Of a stretch of 64,000 nt of DNA, positions 51,761-61,317 are shown piece by piece. Within the stretch, counting starts at the first letter, position 1. The number at the start of each line of letters is the position of its first letter. This DNA is from CAZWRV01 sp964636325 (GTDB lineage Bacteria; Verrucomicrobiota; Lentisphaeria; Victivallales; GWF2-50-93): contig CAZWRV010000026.1 of NCBI GenBank assembly GCA_964636325.1, positions 3,550 to 67,549 on the forward strand, written 5' to 3'. The notes beneath the pieces are model-generated. The model saw nothing but the letters and a program-made list of their open reading frames with translations. It was not told the DNA's origin and made no database searches. A program made the position numbers and the translations under genes.

Positions 51761-52984
51761 ATGCGGCGGAAATCGTATGAATCCAGGCTCTCTGATCTCC
51801 TATCGTCGAAGGACATGGTCTTCATGTGCGGCCCTCGCCAGTCGGGGAAGACCACACTCGGCCTCGATTTTGCCAAGTCATTCAAGAACAGGGTCTATTT
51901 CAACTGGGATCATCCGGGCGGCAAGGCTCTAATACTAAAAAGGCCCGAATTCTTCACGGAATCACCAAGGGAGGACAGTTCTGCCCCGCTGGTGATCTTT
52001 GATGAAATCCACAAGTTCAGGAATTGGAAGAACTACCTTAAAGGAATTTATGACAAGCATTCCGGGAATTATAAGTTCCTAGTGACTGGAAGCGGCAGGC
52101 TGGATATTTATCGCAGGGGCGGAGACTCGTTGGCAGGAAGATATGATATTCTGCATATGTGGCCGTTCACGGTAGGAGAGTTGGCTGGGGGGGAGAACAG
52201 CCTTGACGAATTCCTCAAGGATCCGCTGATGGCGGTCAACCAGCCCTTTGACATCTCGCACTTTCGGACTTGGGACACGATAATGGAATTCAGCGGTTTC
52301 CCGGAGCCTTTCACAAAGGCGGGCAGGAGTTCTTGGAACAGGTGGACCGCCAATTATTCTAGGCAGGTCATCCGTGAGGATATAAGGGATCTTACCGGCT
52401 TGAGGAATGTCGAGCAGATCGAGCTCCTGTTCTCGCTCTTGCCGTCAAAAATCGGGGCGCCACTTTCAATTAACTCGCTGGCCGGCGACCTGCAGGTCGC
52501 ACATCCTACATTGAAGTCATGGATTGAAGTCCTGGAGAGATTCTTCTTCGTGTTCCGGATCGGGCCATGGACTGACAAGATAACCAGAGCCATCCACAAG
52601 GAGAAAAAGTTGTACCTGTTCAACCTACCCTTGGTGGAAGACCTTCCATACAGGTTTGAAAACGCCGTCGCGCTGGAGCTTTTCAGGGCGGTTTCAAATT
52701 GGAACGACATGGGCATGGGGAACTTCTCGCTGCACTATGTCCGCAACAAGGATAAGGAGGAAGTTGACTTTCTTGTGGCGAACTCAAGAAAACCTTTGTT
52801 CCTCGTGGAGACAAAGCTTGCGGATTATTCTCCGACCAAGTCGCTTTTAAAGATACAGAAGGCGCTCGGCATTCCAGCCTTTGTCCTGACGAACACCAAG
52901 GAGCCTGAGTTCCGTATCTTCAGCAACGGCCTTTTAAAAATAGCCGCCATGCCCGCATGGAGATGGGCGCAGTCGTTGCCATGA
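51761..52984 (+). CDS. AAA_14 ATPase with DUF4143 domain
   Basis: A 407-residue P-loop ATPase of the mobile AAA_14/DUF4143 family, common in many bacteria and archaea and of unclear function. Walker A GPRQSGKT (24-31), Walker B LVIFDEIHK (77-85), GSGRLDIYRRGGDSLAGR (about 112-129, sensor and arginine region) and the C-terminal DUF4143 part with EEVDFLVANSRKPLFLVETK, which resembles a PD-(D/E)XK nuclease core (D, E-x-K). It is flanked by a gap of 280 bp with a long AT-rich palindrome, and codon use is less GC-biased than in its neighbours (many TTT, AAA, ATT), which suggests recent transfer. Not in an operon. Some relatives are linked to toxin-like or mobile functions. Confidence 0.9.
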   Translation: MRRKSYESRLSDLLSSKDMVFMCGPRQSGKTTLGLDFAKSFKNRVYFNWDHPGGKALILKRPEFFTESPREDSSAPLVIFDEIHKFRNWKNYLKGIYDKHSGNYKFLVTGSGRLDIYRRGGDSLAGRYDILHMWPFTVGELAGGENSLDEFLKDPLMAVNQPFDISHFRTWDTIMEFSGFPEPFTKAGRSSWNRWTANYSRQVIREDIRDLTGLRNVEQIELLFSLLPSKIGAPLSINSLAGDLQVAHPTLKSWIEVLERFFFVFRIGPWTDKITRAIHKEKKLYLFNLPLVEDLPYRFENAVALELFRAVSNWNDMGMGNFSLHYVRNKDKEEVDFLVANSRKPLFLVETKLADYSPTKSLLKIQKALGIPAFVLTNTKEPEFRIFSNGLLKIAAMPAWRWAQSLP

Positions 52985-53046
52985 TATTCATGTTTTTTAT
53001 GAGGGACCGAGGGCATCATAAATTGATGTGAATCATCTTTGTTCTG

Positions 53047-56000
53047 CTATTTTATCTGCGAGAACCTGAACAGCCTGTAGTCGTGCCGTCGGACGGCGCA
53101 TCGGAGTTCGCCGTCGGCCCAGCTGAATTTCGCATCGGGGTGTTTGCCGCGTCCTTCGGGGGAGCTGACATCGAACGATTCCTTCTCGTCGAGCTCCAGT
53201 TCGGACGTCTTTTCCTCGGAGACGTCTTTTGCCGAGGCCTTCTGTAGGTCGGGCTTTTCAGCTGTGGTCGGGTCGTCGGCTGGAATCGGCTTTCTCGGCT
53301 CCTGGCCCCACATCAGGGTGAGGAGCGAAGTGTCCACATCTTCGACTTTGACCTTGCCCGGATCGGCGCCGAGACCCATGGCCGCGGTGTCTAACCGGAT
53401 GATCGCCGCATCGATCCGCTTGTCGCCGCGGTTGACGACGACGACAGTGCAGTGCGGCCCTTTTCCGTAGCGGTCGGCCTCCTTCCAGGCGCTGACGAGG
53501 ACGTCCTCGCCGTAGCCGTGCCGCGCCAGTCCGCCGTCTTTCCAGTAGGGGATGAATGTGACTGGATCGGCATCTATTTCCGGCTTCTCCATCTTGAGGT
53601 CGAGGTCAGGCCAGCAGATGTCGTGGACGAGCATGTTGGCGTCGAACGCACGGAACTGGCGGTATGTCCAGGCCTCGAGGTTCCACGGCGGATTCTGCGT
53701 CCACCCCAGAGGCTTGGGTATGATGTTCCATTTGGCTATGTGGTCTATGCGCATGCGCGCCGGAGGCCAGGTGTCGAGATGGTCGCGCTGGCTTGGCGGC
53801 GAGCAGTAGAAGTGCTCGCTTTCGAGCCAGACGTCGACGAACGCCATGCCGGGCATCGGCGGAGATCCGGAGCTGTGGTTGCAGATATGCGGGACGATCT
53901 TCTGGTCCCACAACGTCTGGCGCATGCGCTTGAAGAACTCGCGCAGATGCCTGAACCCGTAGCCGGGCTGGACGTGGCCGTCGGGTAGCGTGTATGCCAG
54001 GTTGCCGCGGTCGACCGCCTCCCAGCCCTTGCAGTGCCCGTCGATATAGTAGCCCTGGAGGATTCCGGTTTTCGCCCACTGGTCGTGGCACCATGCGGAA
54101 AAGTCCACGAAGTTGCGGTCGATCGTCGCCCAGGGCTGCGCTGTGTCGTTCTCCCATCGCTCGGCAAACTCCCGGGTGTGGTCCGGCACCCAGGCGATGG
54201 CGGGCGTGAAGTAGAAGCCGCCGGGCACTGTTCGTTCGTATGGTCCGGGCCCACGCCCGTATTTCTCCCGGAAATCCTGCCGCTCCTTCTCCTGCAGTCC
54301 GCGTTCCCTGACCGCCGCCTGCCAGTATGCGGGCACCTTGCTGAAATCGCCGTTCTTCGGGAGGAGCGAGAATACCTGGTCTTCGTCGCCCTTGAGTCCG
54401 CAGTTCATGGGGACGCCCCAGCCGGGCCAGCGGCGCCAGTCCGGACGGAGCTTCCTGAGGGGATGCGGGATCAGGCCGAAGCTGAACGTGCGCGGAGCAT
54501 CCAGGGTAATTTTCTCCGATATGATGTTCAATACCAGATCCACGGATTCCGGCTTGCGCTCGACGACGACTGCAGGAACTTTTGTGGACTGCGTCCAGCC
54601 GCGGTCGTTTTCTGCAAACCAGAACATTCCGCGCTCCATGCCCATCAGGTGCATGCACGGAATCCAGCTTCCGCGCAGAAACGCCTTCTCCATCGGGAAC
54701 TTATACATTCCCTTGCCTATTGACAGCTCCTTCTCGCCGCCGCCGCCCGAGATCGCGTCCGCGCGGTTGAACTGCTCGGCATACATCGCCTGGTCGTTGC
54801 TGCGGTATACGACGCCCATCGCCGCCGGCGTCGCACCAATGTCCCGGTTGGCGTTGCGAAGGACCGGATCGTCGGTGTCGGTCCGTTCCGGAAGGAAATA
54901 CGTCGGACAGTTCATGAGCTCCGCGTCCTCCGGACGGTAGGGGATGCGGATGGTGAGCGAGTCGAGAGTCGGAAGACTAGGTTTCATGTTTCGGGTTTCG
55001 GGGTTCAGGGGCTGCGCCTCCCCATCTGGCAACTGAACGCTGGCACCTGAAAGCTCCCCCCGCACTGTTATGTCGAACCACATCATGCCGTCGTATTCCA
55101 TGTAGGCCTTTGTAAGCATCTCGACGCCGCCGCCCGCCATCCGTCCCTCCCAGTCGACGCGGACATCGTTGCTTTGCAGGAACTTAAGCGACTTATCGTC
55201 CGTCCTCCATTCTACAGGCTTTCCCGCCGCGGCGGCCTCGACTTTGATCGGGCGCGCGAGAAGGTTCCCGCCCATGCTGACGACTTTTTCTGGAAGGCCG
55301 CAGGCTGCGAGATGTATATCGCGGCAGACGACCGATACGACGTTGCCGGAGACCTTCATCGGTTCGAATTCCGGCATGACCTTGTCTGAAAGGCCGAGCC
55401 TGTTCTCCCACCACGGCGGCCTTTCGCGGACAATGCCCTTGGAAGCCTTCGCGAGCGTAGCGCCGGACTCGTTCTGGAATTCGACGGCGAGCGTGTAGCT
55501 GCCGAAGTCCAGCGGCCTTGATTCGAGGCGTGCGCAGACGTAGCCCATCGGATCGCAGGAGATCGCCTTGTCCATCACCGGCTCCGGCAATCCCTTCTGC
55601 GAAAGGAAGATGCGGACCTTTGCGATCTTCGCATAATCCTGGACGAGCGGATAAGCCTCGACGTCCAGCACGGCCTTGAGGGCGTTCAACTTGTATTTCA
55701 TCTCCGCCTGCGGCAAAGGCTTCGGATCGGCATCGGGGCGGTACAGTGCGTAGAGGTTGGCGACTTCCGCGGGAGCTAGCGCCCGGCGGTAGATGCGGAA
55801 GTCGTCTATTATCGTGTTAGGTTCCTCCTTGCGGACATGCCAATATGGGTGCCAAAGCCCGCCGCCCCCTCTTTTGAAGTCTATGGATTCAGCAAAAGCT
55901 CGGCTCCGCCAGCAGCGGTCCTTTGATGCGCCCAGCCAGTAGTCGTTGTCGGGCGTGACAAGCGACATGAAGGGGCCACGATCGCCTCCGGCAGCGAACT

Positions 56001-57477
56001 CCTTGCCGTCAAGATAGTAGCGAATCCTCTCGTCATCCCATGTGACCGCGACGTGCGTCCAGCGCGCGGGCGAGAGTTCCGGGGGATCGGACAATCCCTG
56101 CTCGATGTTCTGTATGAAAAGGAGCCGCATGAGCGGCCAAGGCCCCTTCCATCTCGCCGGCGCGGCGTCCTTGGGGAAGTCGCCCAGGACGTTGAACAGC
56201 TCGACGAAATGGGGCTCGCACTTGTCGAAGGGACTGTAGCGCGTGAGGTTGTCCCAGTTGACCGGGCGCATCCAGAAGGCGGCAGTGCCCCGTGAAAGAT
56301 CCACGTTGCCCGCGGACGGATACGACGGAGCCAGGCCTCCCTTGCCCAGCACCAGGCCCTCCTTTACGACGCCCGGCAGGCAGAAGTCGCCTTCTCCCTC
56401 GCCTATTTCCATCTGGACTTCCGAGACCGCCTTCGTTCCGGGCGCGGATTTCGCAGGCGCAAGGGAATTGTCGAACGGAATATGAAGGCTCAGATCGGCG
56501 GCATCCCGCAGGAAAGGGAATTTGTGCATGTCCTTCACGGGCCTCCGCGGATCTACCCATCCGGTGTCCGGAAGATAATATTCCCTCAGCGATTCGGAGA
56601 AGCATATCTCGTCGACAACCCCTTTGAAGCCGCGCATCCCGGCGCTGTCGTTGCCGATGTAGTAATTGACATCCTGCGGCGTGGCGTGGTAGTTTGCGGA
56701 ATCCGGCTGGATCGGCGCGGAGAGCGCCGGCACGCCGTCAAGAAGGATGTCCGCATGCATCGCCTTGCCGCGTTCCGTCCACTTGCTGAATTTTCCGGCA
56801 TACTGAAACACGACATGCCTCCACTCTCCGGCCTTGATTTTTTTATCAGTTGCCGGGGAAGGCTTTCCGAGCCAGACGAAGCGCAGCGCTCCGTCAGGCA
56901 TCAGCTCGAGCGTTGCGGGATTGCTTTCGGAATGCTTTGTGCGCAGGGCCTGGAAGAGGACCGCGGGCTCCCTAGGAAGTTCGGCAGGCTTAATCCAAAA
57001 TTCGACGGTGCAGTCCAGGCGCCATTTCTTTTCCGGGAGAACAAGCACGCCGTCGCCGCCGGCAAAGCCCAGTCCGCCGCCGAAGCGGCCATCCTTGCAG
57101 AATTCGACGCCGCCGCGCAGCAATCCTTTCTGGCCCATCGGTTTGGCGTTGGCAACATCGCGGATCTGCGTGTCCGTACCAGCTTTTCTTTCGTCGGCAT
57201 CCTCGCCGAGCATGATTGCCGTGCCCGGTTCGGCCGCCTTCCCGCCGTCGTCCAGGCTTTTCTGCGGACGGAGCAGGAAGCGCGTCTCGGGGCAGTTGTC
57301 CGGCTGAGCTTCGTCACAGTGCATGAGGAACTGCACTTCCGTGGACCGGTGATCCCACTGGTACGGCCGCCACCATGCGCATTTGGCGAGCCAAGGGTAT
57401 TCGGCGGCCCGTGGAGATAATGGCGCACACAGCAGCAGGACAAGAATGCATGCTCGGGGAATTTCCCGGTTTTTCAT
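53047..57477 (-). CDS. Secreted LamG-domain glycoside hydrolase-like protein (DUF6067 type)
   Basis: A 1476-residue exported protein. Signal peptide (ACILVLLLCAPLSPRAAEYP), two concanavalin-A/LamG domains (about 135-300 with TVEFWIKPAEL...GVVDEICFSESLREYYLP, and about 365-590 with TAAFWMRPVNW...IIDDFRIYRRALAPAEVANL), then a long catalytic-type region as in DUF6067 glycosidase-like proteins (about 750-1370) with GGFYFTPAIAWVPDH, GYYIDGHCKGWE and WLESEHFYCSPPS, and a C-terminal low-complexity linker (KASAKDVSEEKTSELELDEK). Likely acts on an extracellular or periplasmic polysaccharide. Ribosome binding site AAGGAG. It contains an in-frame intergenic repeat (54981-55053) at about residues 809-833. 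Last gene of the GntR-pilin-glycosidase cluster. Confidence 0.78.
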   Translation of the reverse strand: MKNREIPRACILVLLLCAPLSPRAAEYPWLAKCAWWRPYQWDHRSTEVQFLMHCDEAQPDNCPETRFLLRPQKSLDDGGKAAEPGTAIMLGEDADERKAGTDTQIRDVANAKPMGQKGLLRGGVEFCKDGRFGGGLGFAGGDGVLVLPEKKWRLDCTVEFWIKPAELPREPAVLFQALRTKHSESNPATLELMPDGALRFVWLGKPSPATDKKIKAGEWRHVVFQYAGKFSKWTERGKAMHADILLDGVPALSAPIQPDSANYHATPQDVNYYIGNDSAGMRGFKGVVDEICFSESLREYYLPDTGWVDPRRPVKDMHKFPFLRDAADLSLHIPFDNSLAPAKSAPGTKAVSEVQMEIGEGEGDFCLPGVVKEGLVLGKGGLAPSYPSAGNVDLSRGTAAFWMRPVNWDNLTRYSPFDKCEPHFVELFNVLGDFPKDAAPARWKGPWPLMRLLFIQNIEQGLSDPPELSPARWTHVAVTWDDERIRYYLDGKEFAAGGDRGPFMSLVTPDNDYWLGASKDRCWRSRAFAESIDFKRGGGGLWHPYWHVRKEEPNTIIDDFRIYRRALAPAEVANLYALYRPDADPKPLPQAEMKYKLNALKAVLDVEAYPLVQDYAKIAKVRIFLSQKGLPEPVMDKAISCDPMGYVCARLESRPLDFGSYTLAVEFQNESGATLAKASKGIVRERPPWWENRLGLSDKVMPEFEPMKVSGNVVSVVCRDIHLAACGLPEKVVSMGGNLLARPIKVEAAAAGKPVEWRTDDKSLKFLQSNDVRVDWEGRMAGGGVEMLTKAYMEYDGMMWFDITVRGELSGASVQLPDGEAQPLNPETRNMKPSLPTLDSLTIRIPYRPEDAELMNCPTYFLPERTDTDDPVLRNANRDIGATPAAMGVVYRSNDQAMYAEQFNRADAISGGGGEKELSIGKGMYKFPMEKAFLRGSWIPCMHLMGMERGMFWFAENDRGWTQSTKVPAVVVERKPESVDLVLNIISEKITLDAPRTFSFGLIPHPLRKLRPDWRRWPGWGVPMNCGLKGDEDQVFSLLPKNGDFSKVPAYWQAAVRERGLQEKERQDFREKYGRGPGPYERTVPGGFYFTPAIAWVPDHTREFAERWENDTAQPWATIDRNFVDFSAWCHDQWAKTGILQGYYIDGHCKGWEAVDRGNLAYTLPDGHVQPGYGFRHLREFFKRMRQTLWDQKIVPHICNHSSGSPPMPGMAFVDVWLESEHFYCSPPSQRDHLDTWPPARMRIDHIAKWNIIPKPLGWTQNPPWNLEAWTYRQFRAFDANMLVHDICWPDLDLKMEKPEIDADPVTFIPYWKDGGLARHGYGEDVLVSAWKEADRYGKGPHCTVVVVNRGDKRIDAAIIRLDTAAMGLGADPGKVKVEDVDTSLLTLMWGQEPRKPIPADDPTTAEKPDLQKASAKDVSEEKTSELELDEKESFDVSSPEGRGKHPDAKFSWADGELRCAVRRHDYRLFRFSQIK
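54981..55053. repeat. Intergenic-type repeat inside a coding sequence
   Basis: On the plus strand 55026-55052 reads CTGGCAACTGAACG-CTGGCACCTGAA, almost the exact reverse complement of the intergenic block at 24243-24269 (TTCAGGTGTCAGCGTTCAGG). It is preceded by GTTTCATGTTTCGGG-TTTCGGGGTTCAGGGG. It reads in frame in the LamG-glycosidase gene as roughly ASVQLPDGEAQPLNPETRN (about 812-830), absent from the paralogous region of the next gene. Confidence 0.8.
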
Positions 57478-57525
57478 GGGTGGCGCTCCTTATGTTACCA
57501 GATGTCGGGCTAATCGAAAAAATCG

Positions 57526-57548
57526 ATTGATTCGACGGAATCGATTCG
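57526..57548. promoter_or_regulatory. Shared AATCGA motif upstream of the LamG-glycosidase gene
   Basis: ATTGATTCGACGG-AATCGATTCG in the 108-bp leader, preceded by AATCGA-aa-AAATCGATT hairpin-like sequence (57512-57528). A related block lies at 61270-61302 before the sister gene. May be an operator or an mRNA-processing site; inference only. Confidence 0.4.
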
Positions 57549-57585
57549 TTCGACTCAGCCGAATCTATCGCTTATACCATTCCCT

Positions 57586-60500
57586 TCACGGCCACGGGTT
57601 ATAAACGGGCTTTCCTTCTCCTTTTTCGACGATCACCGCACGGAAGTCCTTGGGAGGCACCGTAAGGCCGCCCCACAAAGTCTCCTTGTCCGCCGCGTCG
57701 GTGACCGAAGGCGGAAGCGCCTTGCTGAGGACGTCGCCGGTTTCGAGATTGCGGACGACGATTTCGCCGCGGCCGAATCCTGTCAGCGCCTTCGGGTCGA
57801 AGCGCAGGCCGGTGACGGCGGTCCTGTCGTTGGCGTTGACAAACCAGAGCATGGTCTTGCCCGGCCGGGTCAGGGAGCGGTATACCGAGACGTAAACGCC
57901 CTCCGGTGTCCATTCGCGCCAGGAGTCCTTGCCGTCGGCTCCGTATGTCCACTCCACCAGCCTCACCAGCTTGTCCGCCTCCCAGTAGGGGATGAACTCC
58001 GCCTGCTTCTCCTTGTCGAGGAATCCTATTTCGTCGTCGAGCTTCTGCAGCAATACGCTGTTCTTGGCCGACACGCAGCCAACGCCCATGTCGTGGAGTA
58101 TCGCCAGCGCGAAGTAGCTGCGCTGAGCGGCGTAGTCGAAGGCGCGCCTATTCTGGCCGGGGATGCACGGGTTGATTGTCGCGGGAACGCTGCTGCCGCT
58201 GCGGAAGAGGCGCAGCCCGGCAAGGTCCTGCCATCCGTCGAAGAAGGTTCCGTCGTCGGTGTAGATATACCAGGGCCCTTCCCATTCGTAGTAGATGTCC
58301 TCGAAAGGCGCCTGCCATGCGAACTTGCTGTTGTAGAGCGGCGGCTTGCCTTCGAGCCAGCCCATGGTGTATAAGCGCTTCATTAGCATCCGCTTATGGT
58401 AGCTGTCGTTGGTCGGCTGCCTATGGCCGTCGTCGCGGACGTAGCCGTAGGTGCCGGCGTCGAGGTTGAGGGAGTGCTCGATCTCGGCGTTGTCCCAGTA
58501 GACGCCGTTGGAGTGGGAGAGAGCCACGAGCTTGCGGTGGAACCACATGTAGTTGTCGCGCAGATCCTCGTCCCAGCCATAGGCGTGGAACTCGGTGAAG
58601 CATTCCGGCTTGTCGAGCTTGTGCCCGGTCGGGCTAATCCACTTGCCGTCGCCTTGTATTGCGCCCTTGAACACGGCCTCGCTGTCCTTGAACCATTGCC
58701 CGCGGAAGGAGTCGCAGTCCGGCAGCGGCGCGCCGATGCCCACGAACGAACTGTAGCGCATGGTGGGCTTGTCGGGTGACGATTTGTGCTCGCCTGGCGC
58801 AGTTGCAAGCTTGACGAAATCCTCGTCGCTGGGCAGATACCAGTTGTCGGCTCCGGTTCCGTATTTGCGCCAGCCGTATGCGGCATGCCGGTAGTCGCCC
58901 CGCGCGGGGCCTCCCCATATGAAATGTCGGCTGGCGGGGAGGGCTGCCTTGGCGGGCAGCGCCATGAGCGCGAAGTCGACAGTCCGCGCCCTGTCCAGAG
59001 TCGCCGGAGCATTGACCAGCAACAGGCGGAGACGCACAGTGCCTCCATGCCGTTCGACGCGCATGCAGGAAATCTTGTCGTCGAGCAGCCAGCCTTCGTC
59101 GCTGGCGGCGCGGAACTGCAGGCCGAACTTGCCGTCGCCAAGGTGCAGCAGCGGCACGAATGTGCCCTTGAACGCCGGCTGCCGGGTGTTGTAGGCGGCG
59201 CTCTCCCAGAGCAGGCCCTGTTGCCCGGCGGGCAGCGAGAACATGTGGGGAATTGTTTCGCGCGCCAGCCCCATGCCGTTGATTCCGCCGAAGAGGTCCA
59301 GCACGACTTCGAGCCGGTCCATCTTCACCTGCGCGCCCGCCGCCGGAGCGTATGTGATGCGGAAGCGCGTATAGCCGTCATAATCCATTGTGGCATTGAC
59401 AGTAATATTGACATTGCCGATGCCGCCCCTGCCGCTTACGCAGGCCTCGTAGCCGTCGGTTTCGGCGAGCTTTTCGAACGGGATTTTCGGGCAGTCGCGG
59501 ACCATGAACGCGTACTGGTCGAACTCCGGGGGGAATGTCCGACCTTTGCCTTTTTGGATTTCCGCCGCCTCGCACTGCCAAGTGAGCTCCTTGCCGTCGG
59601 CCGCGCCTTCGATGCGCATCGGCGCAGTCAGGATCTGGAAACCGAATGCGGTGACGGAATCCCATAGTCCGCCCTTGCCGAGTTTGAACTCCGCCCACCG
59701 CGTCTTGAGCGTATCGCCTGCGAACTCGATGGGGCGGAACGGCGGAATCACGGCGCGCTCCTCGCCTATGGTATTGCCTTCCCACTCGTGCTTGACACGG
59801 GCGAAGCTGTGTTTGCGCGTTGAAACCGCATCTCCCTTGCCGTCAAGGAGGTCAATGGTCACTGCATAAGCGCCTTCCAGCGGCCCGAGATCGAGCAGAT
59901 GCGAACCGACCCCATTGACGATAGGCAGCTTCCGGTCGAGGACGCTCTTTGCATCTCCTTCCTTTTGGATGCGCAGCCGGAACTCCTTCGCGTCGCGCAC
60001 GGCCTGCGGGATGTCGCCGAGGACGTCGGTGTCCACGATGACACGGAACTTGCCGCTGACAGGGATATAGGCGATCCTCGTCTTGTAGTCGCCCTTGGGG
60101 AGGAAGCCCAGATATTCGCCGTAGGTCTTCTTTGTCCATTCGGGAGTATGCTTTACGAACGGCATGTTTCCGGAATAGACAGTCTTGCCGTCGGATTCCA
60201 CTACGAGGACGAGCCGGTTGCGCTTTTTGCTTTTCTCAAGCTCCTCGCTCCATTCGGGGACCGCCAGCGCGGACTGCTGGAATTCCGCCAAACTCCATTC
60301 CTTCTGCTTCAACGACAGGTTCTTCTCCTGTTTGAAGACGGACTTGCCGTCCACGTCGAATACTTCGGCCGACAGCTTCGCGGACTGGCCGTCGGTTCCG
60401 CGCATGCGGATTTTCGCGTCGAGCTTGCCGGCGACAAGCTCGCCGGTGTCTGTGAACTGCATGACGGGCGCCTGCGGATCGAGGATCACCCTGTAGAACC

Positions 60501-61233
60501 TGTCCCACTCGAGCCAGCACGCCGGCACCCATCCTCCATAGGAGTAGCCACCGCATGAGCCGGTGTTCACCAACTGCATGATCAGTTCGAGCCCGTCGGT
60601 CTTCTTGATCATGCCGCCGTCGGGACTCTTGATTGTGCCGACGATCGGGATGGCCATCTCCAGCCACCAGTTGCCCAGGTCGAAGGTGGACTTGACCTTG
60701 GTGCCCGGCCCCCACCCGCGCTCGTCTCCCGGACGGTCGCAGTTGTACCACCAATCGGAATAGACGTCGAAGGGATTGACGATGAATTTGTAGAAGCCGA
60801 AGCCCGTCTGCATGGCGCGCTGTGCGCTGTGGGGCGAGATCTGGATCTCTACATGGTCGCCGAATAGGATTGAATTTTCGTTGTCGCAGTCGGCCGGATC
60901 CTTGGTCTGGGCGTTCAGTGTCACTCCTTTTGGAACAGGCAGATGCATGGCTAGATAAAGGCAGCTGTCGTCGTAGCCCAGATGCCAGGTTCCGCGCATG
61001 TCGGCGGGATATTGGTCGATCATAAAGGTGCTGGTGAAGCCGGTCACCTCGGCCGCCCCGGCCCACTCGTCGTCGCCGATCTTGCCGTCGATCACCGGCG
61101 GCGCGGCCATCTTCGGTATCCTAAGCACCGGCTTGCCTGCCTCGTCGGCCGCGCCAAGCATCGGGGATGAGAGCGCTGCGGCCGCAGCCAGCAGGCCGAC
61201 GGCAATCCGTGTCATCGCTTTCTTTGTGGTCAT
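57586..61233 (-). CDS. Secreted CBM9-like / DUF6067-type glycoside hydrolase-like protein
   Basis: A 1215-residue exported protein with signal peptide (ALSSPMLGAADE end), an N-terminal carbohydrate-binding family-9-like domain (about 35-235: IPKMAAPPVIDGKIGDDEW and GDHVEIQISP), a middle beta-rich region (about 250-520) and a C-terminal catalytic-type region (about 700-1215) with WGGPARGDYRHAAYGW, the block GVYWDNAEIEHSLNLDAGTY, and YNSKFAWQAPFEDIYYEWEG (about 1000). The motif set is that of DUF6067 glycosidase-like proteins; the acidic residues in YWDNAE and WEGPW are candidates for catalysis. AAGGAG nine bases before the start. It shares its catalytic region with the following gene, so a single polysaccharide may be attacked by both. 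Confidence 0.78.
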   Translation of the reverse strand: MTTKKAMTRIAVGLLAAAAALSSPMLGAADEAGKPVLRIPKMAAPPVIDGKIGDDEWAGAAEVTGFTSTFMIDQYPADMRGTWHLGYDDSCLYLAMHLPVPKGVTLNAQTKDPADCDNENSILFGDHVEIQISPHSAQRAMQTGFGFYKFIVNPFDVYSDWWYNCDRPGDERGWGPGTKVKSTFDLGNWWLEMAIPIVGTIKSPDGGMIKKTDGLELIMQLVNTGSCGGYSYGGWVPACWLEWDRFYRVILDPQAPVMQFTDTGELVAGKLDAKIRMRGTDGQSAKLSAEVFDVDGKSVFKQEKNLSLKQKEWSLAEFQQSALAVPEWSEELEKSKKRNRLVLVVESDGKTVYSGNMPFVKHTPEWTKKTYGEYLGFLPKGDYKTRIAYIPVSGKFRVIVDTDVLGDIPQAVRDAKEFRLRIQKEGDAKSVLDRKLPIVNGVGSHLLDLGPLEGAYAVTIDLLDGKGDAVSTRKHSFARVKHEWEGNTIGEERAVIPPFRPIEFAGDTLKTRWAEFKLGKGGLWDSVTAFGFQILTAPMRIEGAADGKELTWQCEAAEIQKGKGRTFPPEFDQYAFMVRDCPKIPFEKLAETDGYEACVSGRGGIGNVNITVNATMDYDGYTRFRITYAPAAGAQVKMDRLEVVLDLFGGINGMGLARETIPHMFSLPAGQQGLLWESAAYNTRQPAFKGTFVPLLHLGDGKFGLQFRAASDEGWLLDDKISCMRVERHGGTVRLRLLLVNAPATLDRARTVDFALMALPAKAALPASRHFIWGGPARGDYRHAAYGWRKYGTGADNWYLPSDEDFVKLATAPGEHKSSPDKPTMRYSSFVGIGAPLPDCDSFRGQWFKDSEAVFKGAIQGDGKWISPTGHKLDKPECFTEFHAYGWDEDLRDNYMWFHRKLVALSHSNGVYWDNAEIEHSLNLDAGTYGYVRDDGHRQPTNDSYHKRMLMKRLYTMGWLEGKPPLYNSKFAWQAPFEDIYYEWEGPWYIYTDDGTFFDGWQDLAGLRLFRSGSSVPATINPCIPGQNRRAFDYAAQRSYFALAILHDMGVGCVSAKNSVLLQKLDDEIGFLDKEKQAEFIPYWEADKLVRLVEWTYGADGKDSWREWTPEGVYVSVYRSLTRPGKTMLWFVNANDRTAVTGLRFDPKALTGFGRGEIVVRNLETGDVLSKALPPSVTDAADKETLWGGLTVPPKDFRAVIVEKGEGKPVYNPWP

Positions 61234-61269
61234 TTTGAAGTCTCCTTATGTTATTTGTCGAGTGGTCCG

Positions 61270-61302
61270 ATTGAATCGACGGCATTGGGGGGAATCGATC
61301 CG
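61270..61302. promoter_or_regulatory. Shared AATCGA motif upstream of the CBM9-glycosidase gene
   Basis: ATTGAATCGACGG (61270-61282) and GGAATCGATCCG (61291-61302) in the 84-bp gap before the gene; the same two half-blocks are fused in 57526-57548. Its role (operator, processing site or remnant repeat) is unknown. Confidence 0.4.
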
Positions 61303-61317
61303 CATGCAGTTATTCAG

